A DNA stretch of 49,713 nucleotides from Dehalococcoidales bacterium (GCA_028707255.1 JAQTUQ010000009.1:1-49713); one strand, 5' to 3'. Shown: positions 8,362-16,412, counted from the stretch's first letter. The notes: generated by a model from the letters alone, not told the origin. Program-made: numbers and translations.

Positions 8362-8574
8362 TCAGCTCTGCCGGGGACGACCGCCCACACCGTTCATGAT
8401 AGGTTCATTGATATATATATCGCCGTTCCTGATTTTAAGGTTGTAGCCGCAATCAGGATTGGTACAAACCCATGCTTTATAGAGAATTGATGCTCCCTGG
8501 CTTCCGAAATCTGAAAGGGGTACCAGGTTTCCGCTGGCGCATTTTTGGCATTTAGGAAAATTAACCTGTTCCAC
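8362..8574 (-). CDS. Small zinc-ribbon protein
   Basis: 70 residues from a GTG start. GGGAGG sits 8 bases before this GTG, so it is preferred to an ATG 14 codons upstream that lacks a ribosome site. Two Cys pairs, KCQKC and CTNPDC, about 30 residues apart, suggest a single zinc ribbon. The tail INEPIMNGVGGRPRQS is polar. It lies between thpR and comF on the same strand. Function unknown; it could bind nucleic acid or simply be a small structural zinc protein. Confidence 0.65.
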   Translation of the reverse strand: MEQVNFPKCQKCASGNLVPLSDFGSQGASILYKAWVCTNPDCGYNLKIRNGDIYINEPIMNGVGGRPRQS

Positions 8575-8650
8575 GAAGTCCACCTCCCGGCCGAAATTAT
8601 TGAAATGAGTATACACCAGAAATTAATTTAAAGACAAGGCTGGCGGCAAT

Positions 8651-9244
8651 TTACCGCAAGTCATTATGATAACTGAAACTCACATAGGCGAGCCTGTTAT
8701 AAACAGCGCCGCGCGGCGTCAGCGTACTTTTCATCAGGCTCAAACCGGAAGCTTTAAACGAGTGATTTATCTCCGCTTTACCAGCTGCAATGAGATCGCC
8801 GAATCTTTTTCGTTCGTCCGGCATGGCTTCGTCTGCTACTCGCGCCAGCGTCAGGTGCGGTTTGAAACCCCTCTTTTCGGGAGGGAAGCCGGCTTTCGCC
8901 ATGCTGTCTTCCAATCGATGGTAAAGCCTGTCCAGCGTATCGAGCTGTCCGTCCAGCCCCACCCAGACCACCTGTACACGCTCATAGTTGGGGAATACTC
9001 CCATTTGCCCGATGCATAAATCGAAGGGTTGGATGCCATTGACAGCTTCTGTCATAGCCTGTGTAATCCTGTCTACAGCTGTCGTCTCGATATCCCCGAG
9101 AAATTTCAGGGTCAGGTGTATTCCGTCAGGCGAAACCCATTTGATACGCGGTTTTGCGACTTTCAGTCTTGCCTGCAATTTACCGAGTTCCGATTTCAAA
9201 TCCTGCGGCAGTTCTATGGCGATAAAAGAGCGTATTTTTTCCAT
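8651..9244 (-). CDS. thpR: RNA 2',3'-cyclic phosphodiesterase (LigT/ThpR)
   Basis: 197 residues. The 2H phosphoesterase superfamily signature appears twice: HLTLKFLG (about residue 44) and HLTLARV (about 130), each giving one His and one Thr to the active site. The opening RSFIAIELPQDLK is typical. ThpR opens or forms 2',5' and 2',3'-cyclic phosphate linkages in RNA; the physiological substrate is not certain. The ATG follows the stop codon of the amidohydrolase gene within a few bases, so the two are probably co-transcribed. Confidence 0.93.
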   Translation of the reverse strand: MEKIRSFIAIELPQDLKSELGKLQARLKVAKPRIKWVSPDGIHLTLKFLGDIETTAVDRITQAMTEAVNGIQPFDLCIGQMGVFPNYERVQVVWVGLDGQLDTLDRLYHRLEDSMAKAGFPPEKRGFKPHLTLARVADEAMPDERKRFGDLIAAGKAEINHSFKASGLSLMKSTLTPRGAVYNRLAYVSFSYHNDLR

Positions 9245-9246
9245 CT

Positions 9247-10089
9247 TCAGGCAATCCCCAGTAATCTGCGGGCGTTTTCTCCCAGTATCTTCATCTTGGC
9301 TATATCCGGCAAATCCTGTACCAGCACTTCTTTTATGATGCGTGATTGTTCTATCAAAGGATAGTCGCTGCCGAAGAGTATCCTGTCTTCCCCGACAAGT
9401 GCGCTAACCTGCCGGTATATCTCCGGCTTATACAGGAAAGGTGAAGCCGCCGAGTCGAAATAGACATTTTCGAGAGCCATTGCCACCTCGGGCATCAGCG
9501 CATAGAAGGGCAACCCCCCGCCCCAGTGAGCGCAGACGACAGTCAGTTCAGGATGGTTGTAAATAAAGGAATATAGCATCTGCGGGGTTACAGTTCCCTT
9601 GCCCGGGTAGCGGTGACCCACCTGTTCGGAACTATGCGTCAGCAGAATCATCCTGTTTTTTAGCAGCGCATCGACAAACGGTTGCATGAACTCTTTATCG
9701 TCGAATTTCAGCATCTGGGTGTCCGGCCTCAACTCCCCCACCCCCCTGATGCCGCCGGCGGCGCAGCGTTCGATTTCTTCTACGGCATCAGCCATCGACA
9801 GGGGCTGGACACTGCAAAAACCAACCAGCCTGCCGGGATATTTTTTTATAGCTTCCAGGATGTAGTCGTTGGTTTCGACACAAAGTTCATGGCTTGTCCA
9901 GCCGATGTTCTGCACCACCGAGATATCCACTCTGGAGGCATCCATGCTTTCGATAAGTTCCTCGGCGGTAATCAGTTTCGCCTTCGGGTTATCATAAAGC
10001 GCGGCAAAACAGGGGTCGCTGTCCACGTAACGCCGGCGGTTCTCTTTTACCCGCGGCGGGAAAATATGCGTATGAAAATCGATAATCAT
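9247..10089 (-). CDS. Amidohydrolase family protein (TIM-barrel, ACMSD-like)
   Basis: 280 residues. Metal-binding motifs of the amidohydrolase-2 family are in order: DFHTHIFPP at the N-terminus, GIRGVGELRP in the middle, LLTHSSEQ, VCAHWGGG and FGSDYPLIEQ near the C-terminus. Members include decarboxylases and hydrolases acting on small carboxylic acids. The substrate cannot be inferred. It is directly upstream of thpR (two bases between genes), and is separated from the ABC operon by a strong hairpin. Confidence 0.85.
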   Translation of the reverse strand: MIIDFHTHIFPPRVKENRRRYVDSDPCFAALYDNPKAKLITAEELIESMDASRVDISVVQNIGWTSHELCVETNDYILEAIKKYPGRLVGFCSVQPLSMADAVEEIERCAAGGIRGVGELRPDTQMLKFDDKEFMQPFVDALLKNRMILLTHSSEQVGHRYPGKGTVTPQMLYSFIYNHPELTVVCAHWGGGLPFYALMPEVAMALENVYFDSAASPFLYKPEIYRQVSALVGEDRILFGSDYPLIEQSRIIKEVLVQDLPDIAKMKILGENARRLLGIA

Positions 10090-10109
10090 AATTGAGATGA
10101 TAATAGCAA

Positions 10110-10135
10110 AACGGGGATTGAATCACAATCCCCGT
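10110..10135 (-). terminator. Intrinsic terminator of the ABC exporter operon
   Basis: AACGGGGATTG and CAATCCCCGTT form a perfect 11-bp stem with a 4-base loop; TTTT follows on the minus strand. It lies 25 bases after the permease gene. Confidence 0.8.
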
Positions 10136-10160
10136 TCCCGATTTTTAACAGTATCTATTT

Positions 10161-11381
10161 TTAAGCCTGTCTTAACATCCTGATTATTTCGCCCAGCCTG
10201 GGTGTTTTTCCATACATCAGCAGGAATGTGCGGAATATTTTGGCTACGACGAATAAAAGTCCTATAATCGTAGCTATAATCAAAACAACGCTTATTCCGA
10301 GTTGCCACAGGGGGATTTCGGCTATTCCCATTCGCATCATTACGGTTATCGGGGCGGTAAAAGGAATAAAGGTGAGTACCTGTGCCACCACACCGTCGGG
10401 TTTATCTATGATGACGCTGATGAAATAGAACGGAACGACAGCCGAAAGTGTAAATATTACCGATAACTGCTGGCTTTCGCGGGCGGTAGCACCGATTGAG
10501 CCGGCTCCTGCCATAATTACGGCGAAGAGTAAATATCCAAGAATGAAATAAATCAGGCTGACAAGCAAAAATTCTACCGTTATACTTAGCGAGCTTAACA
10601 TTCCGCCGATGGTGGATGAAGCCATATTTGCCAGATACCTGGCGGATACCAGCCAGATGACAATTTGTATCAGTCCGGCGGCTCCCAGTCCGAGTACCTT
10701 ACCGGTGATAAGCTGTCTGGGCGATACCGATGAGAGCAGTATTTCCATCACGCGGTTTTCTTTTTCCTCGCCCAACCCCTGGAGTAAAAATCCCGAAGAA
10801 GTAAAGATTGCCATAATCAGCAATATGCTGAAAATATAGGGGACGATAAAATTGGCAAATCCCCCCTGATTTTCGGCAATTTGTCCGCTGCTGTCAAGGA
10901 TGATACTGTTCAATGAGAGCGGATACACCACCCGTTGTATTGTGATATCGTCCACCTTCCCTGTCAGGAGGTTATTGACCAGAAATTCAGTCATTGCAGA
11001 CGCCACTTCACCTGATATGCCCAGTTCTCTCTCAAGGGTGTATCTGACGATAACGCCACCGGACAGATAATCCTCGGGGATAACAAAATACTGCTGGATT
11101 TCTTTGCCGGTCATGGCACTGAAGGCTGTGGTTTCATCCGGCTGTGAAATCAAATTAACATTGTTGTAACTGGTATAGTCGTTGAAAAGACCGGTATTAT
11201 CGACGTATCCGACTGCTAACTTTTCTGCGACAGGAGGAGTTTCTCCTGTCCCCTGTAATATCTGGTAGGCGCCGATGGCCAGTATTCCCAAAAGCGGGAA
11301 AGCAAGTGTCATTATGATAAACGACTTGCGCTTGATGGTGGTTAACAGTTCGTATTTAAATATTGTTTTGATTTTATTCAT
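10161..11381 (-). CDS. ABC-2 type exporter permease (NatB-like)
   Basis: 406 residues. One membrane helix near the N-terminus (SFIIMTLAFPLLGILAIGAY), an outside domain of roughly 140 residues, then about five helices from residue 178 on, with the signature GLGEEKENRVMEILLSSVSPRQLITGKVLG between the first and second. This topology and motif match NatB/ABC2_membrane_3 proteins, best known as Na+ exporters but also acting in drug and antimicrobial peptide export. The gene overlaps the ATPase gene upstream by 8 bases. The substrate is not inferable. Confidence 0.9.
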   Translation of the reverse strand: MNKIKTIFKYELLTTIKRKSFIIMTLAFPLLGILAIGAYQILQGTGETPPVAEKLAVGYVDNTGLFNDYTSYNNVNLISQPDETTAFSAMTGKEIQQYFVIPEDYLSGGVIVRYTLERELGISGEVASAMTEFLVNNLLTGKVDDITIQRVVYPLSLNSIILDSSGQIAENQGGFANFIVPYIFSILLIMAIFTSSGFLLQGLGEEKENRVMEILLSSVSPRQLITGKVLGLGAAGLIQIVIWLVSARYLANMASSTIGGMLSSLSITVEFLLVSLIYFILGYLLFAVIMAGAGSIGATARESQQLSVIFTLSAVVPFYFISVIIDKPDGVVAQVLTFIPFTAPITVMMRMGIAEIPLWQLGISVVLIIATIIGLLFVVAKIFRTFLLMYGKTPRLGEIIRMLRQA

Positions 11382-12294
11382 TTCCGTCTCCGTTTATCCC
11401 TGCAATGCGGATGAATATTTCGTGCAGGCTGGGAGTACCGATTTCGAAGCGGGTTACCGTCGCTCTTTTGTCTATAAGCTGTTGCAGGATATCCTGAGGA
11501 GCCGTTTTGTTATCGAGGAAAAATTCGGTATAACCGTCTTTTTGGCGGCTGTCGGTTACTCCCTTGAGTGCGCCGATATTGCCTTCGTAGGTTATGAAGA
11601 CGGAATTATCGCGGTATTTTTGCTTAATATCGTCCAGGTTGCCGTATAAAACCTTGCTTCCCTTATTTATCATAAAGAGACGGTCACAGAGCTCTTCCAC
11701 CTGGTTCATCTGGTGAGTGCTGAAAATAATCGATTTCCCCTGTTCCTTCAATTCCTTTATCAAACCTTTTAAGAGTTCCGTATTTACCGGGTCGAGTCCG
11801 GAGAACGGTTCGTCCAGTATTACCAGGGCCGGGTCATGAATTATAGTAACCAGAAATTGTATCAGTTGCCCCATACCGCGGCTCATCTCCTCGATTTTCT
11901 TGTTCTTATGGGGCAGCATTCCCACGTGTTGCAGCATTTCTTCTATGCGTTCATCGGCTACCGTGACGCTCTTAAGCGATGCCATGTATCTTATGGTGTC
12001 CATGACGGTCTGTTTTTTATACAAACCCCTTTCCTCGGGGAGATATCCGATTTTATTCTTGGTTTCCTCGCCGAACTTTTCACCGAGAATGTAGACCTCT
12101 CCGGAATCGGGTTTTATGATATCCATCATCATGCGGATTGTTGTGGTCTTTCCGGCGCCGTTGGGGCCGATAAGTCCGAAGATTTCCCCTTTTTCCACGG
12201 TAAAGGACACGTCTGATACCACCGTTTTCTTACCGTAGGTTTTATAGATCTTGTTTACCTGTACGGCTGCGTTTGATAATGTTTTATTGCTCAT
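11374..12294 (-). CDS. ABC exporter ATP-binding protein (NatA-like)
   Basis: 306 residues. Walker A GPNGAGKTT (about residue 40), Q-loop region GYLPEERGLY, signature EEMSRGMGQLIQ (an atypical LSGGQ), Walker B LVILDEPFSGLDP, and the switch His in FSTHQM. The C-terminal 80 residues form the extra domain common in NatA-like ATPases. It pairs with the permease downstream through an 8-base overlap. GLYKKQTVMDTIRYMASLK is shared with sodium exporter ATPases, but the substrate is unproved. Confidence 0.92.
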   Translation of the reverse strand: MSNKTLSNAAVQVNKIYKTYGKKTVVSDVSFTVEKGEIFGLIGPNGAGKTTTIRMMMDIIKPDSGEVYILGEKFGEETKNKIGYLPEERGLYKKQTVMDTIRYMASLKSVTVADERIEEMLQHVGMLPHKNKKIEEMSRGMGQLIQFLVTIIHDPALVILDEPFSGLDPVNTELLKGLIKELKEQGKSIIFSTHQMNQVEELCDRLFMINKGSKVLYGNLDDIKQKYRDNSVFITYEGNIGALKGVTDSRQKDGYTEFFLDNKTAPQDILQQLIDKRATVTRFEIGTPSLHEIFIRIAGINGDGNE

Positions 12295-12339
12295 AAATAT
12301 TACAATAAAATACCTTTCCCTTTAATTATTTATCCTTCC

Positions 12340-13008
12340 TCATTTGTTTTCTGTTTCGGTTACGTTTTCGTTTTCGGGTTCAATTTCTGTTTCCCCGGCT
12401 GTCTTTTCTTCTTCGACCTTCGGTGCAATCACTTCTTTCTCAACAGCCACCTTGATTCTACTGACCTTGACGATTATATGTTCAGGGTCGGCTGTGGTCG
12501 AGATATCATTATCGAATACAATGTCTTTTACGTAGATGGCGTCTCCGGCTTCATTCAAGCAACTGATATCTACCTCGATATGAGGTGGCATTTTTTCCGG
12601 GTAGGCCTCGATTTCGAGGTGGGTTAACAGGTGCTCTATTATGTTAATCTTGGATCTGATAGCCGGGGAATCCCCCGTAAAGACGATCGGAATTTCAGCG
12701 TTCATTTTTTCTTTTTTATTTACCTGGTAGAAATCGACGTGGAGCAGTTGCCCGTTCAGCGTATCGCGCTGTATTTCGCGGATAAAGACGCTGCGCGGTT
12801 TCTTTTCCTTTTCAATTTCGATGTCTATCAGTCGTGTAGCCCCTTCGCGGGAAATAATCCTTTTCAGTTCGTTGCTCTCGCATTGCAATGACAGGGATTT
12901 TATTCCGTTACCGAAGACATGGATAGGGGTAATTCCCTGTTTGCGCAGTGAGCCGACGCTTTTACCGAAAACCGTCCTGTTCGATGCTTTCAGCTTTATG
13001 TTTCCCAT
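12340..13008 (-). CDS. rplY: 50S ribosomal protein L25/general stress protein Ctc
   Basis: 222 residues, the long (TL5/Ctc) form with an N-terminal 5S rRNA-binding domain and a C-terminal beta domain. Motifs: RTVFGKSVGSLRKQGITPIHVFG, EIQRDTLNGQLLHVDFYQVNKKEKMNAEIPIVFTG, and EAYPEKMPPHIEVDIS. The C-terminal 35 residues are acidic and low in complexity (ETEIEPENENVTETENK), a common feature of this family. GAGGGAG precedes the ATG. Confidence 0.95.
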   Translation of the reverse strand: MGNIKLKASNRTVFGKSVGSLRKQGITPIHVFGNGIKSLSLQCESNELKRIISREGATRLIDIEIEKEKKPRSVFIREIQRDTLNGQLLHVDFYQVNKKEKMNAEIPIVFTGDSPAIRSKINIIEHLLTHLEIEAYPEKMPPHIEVDISCLNEAGDAIYVKDIVFDNDISTTADPEHIIVKVSRIKVAVEKEVIAPKVEEEKTAGETEIEPENENVTETENK

Positions 13009-13152
13009 TTCTCCCTCATTTCAATACGTGTTACTACATATTGACATCAATTAAAACAGGAAATAGCCTAAAAAGCAATAGTTTAATGGTAATAAGCGAA
13101 TACATTATGTAAACATTGTTTAAATATTTACAATCGGTAATGTAAAATAATG

Positions 13153-13190
13153 CTGTCAACAGATTGTCAGGTAGTTGTCTAACCGTTGTC
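13153..13190. repeat. Cluster of four TGTC pentamers, 11-bp period
   Basis: CTGTC at 13153 and TTGTC at 13164, 13175 and 13186 lie exactly 11 bases apart. They sit in the 270-base gap between the cyclotransferase-like gene and rplY. No gene is visible in that gap. Similar clusters are noted at 21110, 21572 and 23776. Confidence 0.5.
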
Positions 13191-13278
13191 ACGGGGGTTA
13201 TACGGGGTCTTTTTAACAGGTTTTACGCATGCTTCCGGTCTGCTTTTTGTTCAGAAATCGGGATAGAGCCGTCTTTTA

Positions 13279-13686
13279 CTAGATAAGCCGCCAATCCCTG
13301 TAACCCTGCTGGATTATCTTCAGGTATTCCTGAGACGGTTTGGATTCATCAGCCTGAAGCTGTCCTTTCCTGATGTAGGTAACGGCTTCCGTTGCCTCGC
13401 CGTCCTCGTTATTTACGATGACCTTGATACGCTCGAAATTTCCCGGGCAGTCTTCCGCTTTATCAAGCTTTCCCCAGTCAGTATCGGGAACATCGTAGAT
13501 AGCTCCAAGGACTTTATCGCCGGTGGAACGTTTGATGGTAGCGATCCCGCCATGCCATTGTCTTGTCCAGTTGGTAAATACCAGCTTGTAGTTAAACAAT
13601 GTGGCTATATACCTGGGGCGGCTCTGCGGACAGATTCCCGCCATCTGTTTTTTATTGAGATTAGTGCTGTATGCAAAATAATTCAT
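13279..13686 (-). CDS. Gamma-glutamylcyclotransferase-like protein
   Basis: 135 residues. The fold signature is present: MNYFAYSTNLNKKQM at the start, GAIYDVPDTDWGKLDKAEDCP (the Glu in KAED is the likely catalytic acid), and a C-terminal segment EYLKIIQQGYRDW. The substrate loop usually reads YGSN; here it is YSTN, so the phosphate or glutamyl contact may differ. Family members release 5-oxoproline from gamma-glutamyl amines, but many bacterial homologues are uncharacterised. The small membrane protein gene upstream ends four bases before this start, so they probably form an operon. Confidence 0.8.
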   Translation of the reverse strand: MNYFAYSTNLNKKQMAGICPQSRPRYIATLFNYKLVFTNWTRQWHGGIATIKRSTGDKVLGAIYDVPDTDWGKLDKAEDCPGNFERIKVIVNNEDGEATEAVTYIRKGQLQADESKPSQEYLKIIQQGYRDWRLI

Positions 13687-13690
13687 AGTC

Positions 13691-13846
13691 TTAATCCAAC
13701 GAGTACAGTATTATGAAAGCTCCCAGGAGAATTAACCAGGTAGCAATAACGTAAACGGCTTTTTTAGACCAGACCATTGCTATTATTCCAAACAGGACAC
13801 ACACTATTCCGGCTATTATCAGAATCGGCGGTGTTATATCGAACAT
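13691..13846 (-). CDS. Small two-helix membrane protein, 51 residues
   Basis: ATG with AGGAGACGGGGC just upstream, a convincing ribosome site. The product reads MFDITPPILIIAGIVCVLFG, then a polar turn SKK, then AVYVIATWLILLGAFIILYSLD: two membrane helices joined by a short basic turn. Its stop lies four bases before the cyclotransferase-like gene on the same strand, so the two are likely coupled. Function unknown. Confidence 0.7.
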   Translation of the reverse strand: MFDITPPILIIAGIVCVLFGIIAMVWSKKAVYVIATWLILLGAFIILYSLD

Positions 13847-13959
13847 GCCCCGTCTCCTTTTTTACTCTGCAAAATAGTTATTAAGTACCGGGTTATTATA
13901 ATAGTTTTTTGTTTTCCTGACTAGTGGGTAAGATGAATAACTCGATTTTTTAAAAATAA

Positions 13960-13988
13960 TTGACAATATTTTCCAAGGCAGTTATAGT
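13960..13988 (+). promoter_or_regulatory. Sigma-70 type promoter of the duplicated-domain protein
   Basis: TTGACA and TATAGT are separated by 17 bases. The transcription start would fall near 13995, about 70 bases before the next gene. Confidence 0.65.
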
Positions 13989-14064
13989 GAATGTTAGAAT
14001 CTTGCTTACTTGTTTATTTTGACAGTTTGACCTGTTCAGGCGTAATTTATTACGGGGTTTGTAG

Positions 14065-15051
14065 TTGATGAAGGTACACGAAGAACCAATCGAAATAGAA
14101 AATCTGACCAGGCTGAATGAGTATGGCCCCGACGACCTGTTTATCTGCTGCGCCAGTTTTGAAGACAGGTGCCTGCAGGCGGCAGCTAAAGCCGGTCCTA
14201 GCTATCGTGTGCGTTTCAGTATCATATTCGTAATCGAAGAGCCTTTCTATCAGCAGGTTGTCGAAACAAACATGTTGAAGCTGCAAGCAGACCTTGGTAA
14301 AAGGACGTCCGAAGGTGTATTCGTAATTCGTTGCCAGCGTGATAATCCCATCGAAGGCATCAGCCAGCTGAAGAACATCTGGAACCGCTGCCGTCCGAAA
14401 GATGCCGATGATTCCTATATTACGTTCGATATAAGCGGTTTTACCAAGATTTATCTGCTTGAACTTCTGTATTTCCTGGTAGCGGAGCAGAATCTGGGCA
14501 TTCCGCGTATCATCCATACCACGCAAAGCTATTCACCCACCAAACTCACCCGCGGAGTGGAGCAGATTTCTACGGTTCATAATTTCTTCGGCACTATTTC
14601 CTTCGATAAACAGACGGTTCTGGTGTTGTTTTTAGGTTTCGAACCGGAACGCTCGCTTACCGTATGGAAACATTTTAACCCGGTGCGAACGATTGCTCTG
14701 ATAACCAATCCTCCGCGCACACACAGCCCGGAATACCTGGAATATGCCAAGAGCAATAATTCTTTCCTGTTATCTCAACCGGGTGTGGAACTCAGAGATG
14801 TTCCCGCCGACGACCCGCATTCGGCAAGGGATGTGCTTGAAGAAATCTACCACGAAATCAGGGATTCTTTTAACATGGTAATCGGACCTTTCGGCACCAA
14901 ATCGCAAACGGTGGGCATTTTCCTGTTCTGTCTGGAGCATCCCAAGGCGCAGGTGGTTTATTCTTTCCCCGTAAACTATACCAAATCCTATCTCAAACGG
15001 AAGCCGGGAAAAACGCTGCTGTTACCGCTGGCTCCGGTTGTCCGTAGTTGA
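14065..15051 (+). CDS. Unknown protein with two similar alpha/beta halves
   Basis: 328 residues; TTG at 14065 or the ATG right after it may be the start, and no clear ribosome site decides. Not recognised as a named family. The chain shows internal two-fold similarity. Each half opens with a hydrophobic strand ending in [SG]FE: SFEDRCL (31-37) and GFEPERSL (191-198). Each later has a strand followed by a Gly/Phe-Thr-Lys turn and a hydrophobic helix: DISGFTKIYLLELLYFL (122-138) and GPFGTKSQTVGIFLFCL (274-290). The order of predicted strands and helices suits two Rossmann-like domains. The TK turn recalls the GGTK motif of some CARF-type sensors, which is only a resemblance. It has its own promoter and no partner gene. 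Confidence 0.7.
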   Translation: MMKVHEEPIEIENLTRLNEYGPDDLFICCASFEDRCLQAAAKAGPSYRVRFSIIFVIEEPFYQQVVETNMLKLQADLGKRTSEGVFVIRCQRDNPIEGISQLKNIWNRCRPKDADDSYITFDISGFTKIYLLELLYFLVAEQNLGIPRIIHTTQSYSPTKLTRGVEQISTVHNFFGTISFDKQTVLVLFLGFEPERSLTVWKHFNPVRTIALITNPPRTHSPEYLEYAKSNNSFLLSQPGVELRDVPADDPHSARDVLEEIYHEIRDSFNMVIGPFGTKSQTVGIFLFCLEHPKAQVVYSFPVNYTKSYLKRKPGKTLLLPLAPVVRS

Positions 15052-15154
15052 ATTTCAGCAGAAACGCTTAACCCCATACATCATTAAATAGTACTAATTA
15101 GCTATCTCTTTTTACATTTAAAAATATTATTTTTATATTTGACCCTTAAAATAC

Positions 15155-15184
15155 TTGACATTAAGCCTAGCTATAGTTTATTCT
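15155..15184 (+). promoter_or_regulatory. Promoter of the small zinc-ribbon gene
   Basis: TTGACA, 18 bases, then TATTCT. It is followed after about 30 bases by a strong ribosome site and the ATG at 15216. Confidence 0.5.
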
Positions 15185-15215
15185 AGCTACAAACTACCAA
15201 AAAGGGAGGGAACCA

Positions 15216-15356
15216 ATGCAAGGCTATTGTATGAAGTGTCGCGCCAAGAAAGAAATGAAAGATGCCAAAGCGATAACCATGAAGAACGGCCGCCCGGCAA
15301 CCCAGGGTGTATGCCCTGTTTGTGGCACCAAGATGTTCAAAATCGGTAAAGCGTAG
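15216..15356 (+). CDS. Small zinc-ribbon protein, DUF5679-like
   Basis: 46 residues. GGGAGGG lies 5 bases before the ATG. The sequence has two Cys pairs, CMKC near the N-terminus and CPVCG near the C-terminus, framing a basic middle (KKEMKDAKAITMKNGRPATQG), which matches the small DUF5679 family as I recall it. Such proteins are common in Chloroflexota and archaea; the function is unknown. It has its own promoter and is followed by a hairpin, so it is probably a single-gene unit. Confidence 0.8.
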   Translation: MQGYCMKCRAKKEMKDAKAITMKNGRPATQGVCPVCGTKMFKIGKA

Positions 15357-15387
15357 TAGTTTACCAAAAACGGGAAAAAGAATACTA

Positions 15388-15422
15388 GAGGCTGGACTCA
15401 TCATAGAGATTTGTCCGGCCTC
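15388..15422 (+). terminator. Hairpin after the zinc-ribbon gene
   Basis: GAGGCTGGAC and GTCCGGCCTC form a 10-bp stem with one G-U pair and a 15-base loop. The following GGTGTTTAG is only weakly T-rich, so termination may be partial. Confidence 0.55.
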
Positions 15423-15445
15423 GGTGTTTAGAAGTGGTAGACCGC

Positions 15446-15486
15446 CCCTTGACAAAAAACGAAAATGGCTATAGACTTGTCAAGGG
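15446..15486. promoter_or_regulatory. 10-bp inverted repeat enclosing an HTH gene start codon
   Basis: CCCTTGACAA (15446-15455) and TTGTCAAGGG (15477-15486) are perfect inverted arms 31 bases apart start to start. The ATG at 15465 lies in the 21-base loop. In RNA the stem would present or hide the start; in DNA the arms sit three helical turns apart and could be an operator. The left arm contains TTGACA, a possible -35. Confidence 0.55.
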
Positions 15487-15920
15487 TTATGAGAAAAAAA
15501 GGAATGAATATCAACGAAGCTGCCCAGACCCTGGGGGTATCCACCAGGACCATCAGGCGTTACATAAAATCCGGTAAAATTCAGGCTGAGCTGATAACCG
15601 GGCACTTCGGAGAAGAGTACCGCATTCTGAATCTGCCTTCCGACCTCGAACCGATTAAAGACGAAGCGGTTGAATATGAAAAACCCGGTGAAATCCCCAC
15701 TCCCCCGCCCCCGGTATACGACCCGGGGCAAGCTATAATGCAAAGTATGGACCTCGTTCGGGAACTTCAGGAAAAGAACATGACCATGGCTGCTCAGCTT
15801 GGCATTGCCACCGAACGCATCCGCAATCTGGAAAGCCAGTTAAAGCAAATGAAACTGCTGACAACTCCCAAAGTTCCGTGGTGGAAGAAAGCGTTTGCAT
15901 CTAAGAAGAAAAAGAAGTAG
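15465..15920 (+). CDS. HTH (MerR/excisionase-like) protein with coiled coil
   Basis: 151 residues from the first ATG. MNINEAAQTLGVSTRTIRRYIKSGKI is a MerR/excisionase-type helix-turn-helix, followed by a wing (ITGHFGEEYRIL). A Pro-rich linker (PGEIPTPPPPVYDPG) leads to a coiled coil of about 45 residues, and the tail PWWKKAFASKKKKK is strongly basic with two Trp. No ribosome site precedes the first ATG; starts at codons 9 or 14 would still keep the HTH. The start region lies inside a 10-bp inverted repeat, suggesting autoregulation. The regulon is unknown. Confidence 0.75.
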   Translation: MAIDLSRVMRKKGMNINEAAQTLGVSTRTIRRYIKSGKIQAELITGHFGEEYRILNLPSDLEPIKDEAVEYEKPGEIPTPPPPVYDPGQAIMQSMDLVRELQEKNMTMAAQLGIATERIRNLESQLKQMKLLTTPKVPWWKKAFASKKKKK

Positions 15921-16247
15921 TTTTTGTCAAACTTTGTCTATAGTCTCTTCGCTAATCCAACTCGATAATAGCTATATTCTGCTATTGCTTTAATTAATTA
16001 ACTATCGACACGGGTAGACAAAGTTACTTGTAAGATTTTTAATCATGGAGCGTTGACTGCAAGAGTCTGTCTAAAAGACATGGCAAATAAATCGAAGTCT
16101 TAGTCTATATCACTTTTCATCGAAGTAGATTGGTGTTTCTCGTTGTTTACCGGTTGCAGACGCAAGAATTGTGTCCAGCCGTCTTATGAAATGTGCATGA
16201 GCGGGCGCATAGCGTCGGTTTAGGGGGAGATAGGGGTCATTTACCAG
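15921..16247. other. Intergenic region with an 11-bp inverted repeat, no gene seen
   Basis: AACTTTGTCTA (15930-15940) and TAGACAAAGTT (16015-16025) are perfect inverted arms around 74 bases of AT-rich DNA. TGTCTAAAAGACA near 16066 is a short hairpin. The stretch has no open frame with a ribosome site. Confidence 0.4.
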
Positions 16248-16332
<85 letters not shown>

Positions 16333-16397
16333 TTCCAACAAGATATTTTACCCTCTTATCGGGAAGGATTCAACTTTTCAGATTTTACCGGTTATTG

Positions 16398-16406
16398 TGT
16401 TATGAT
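16398..16406 (+). promoter_or_regulatory. Extended -10, probable leaderless start
   Basis: TGTTATGAT ends six bases before the ATG at 16413 and there is no ribosome site, as at smpB and tsaD. Confidence 0.4.
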
Positions 16407-16412
16407 AATTAC

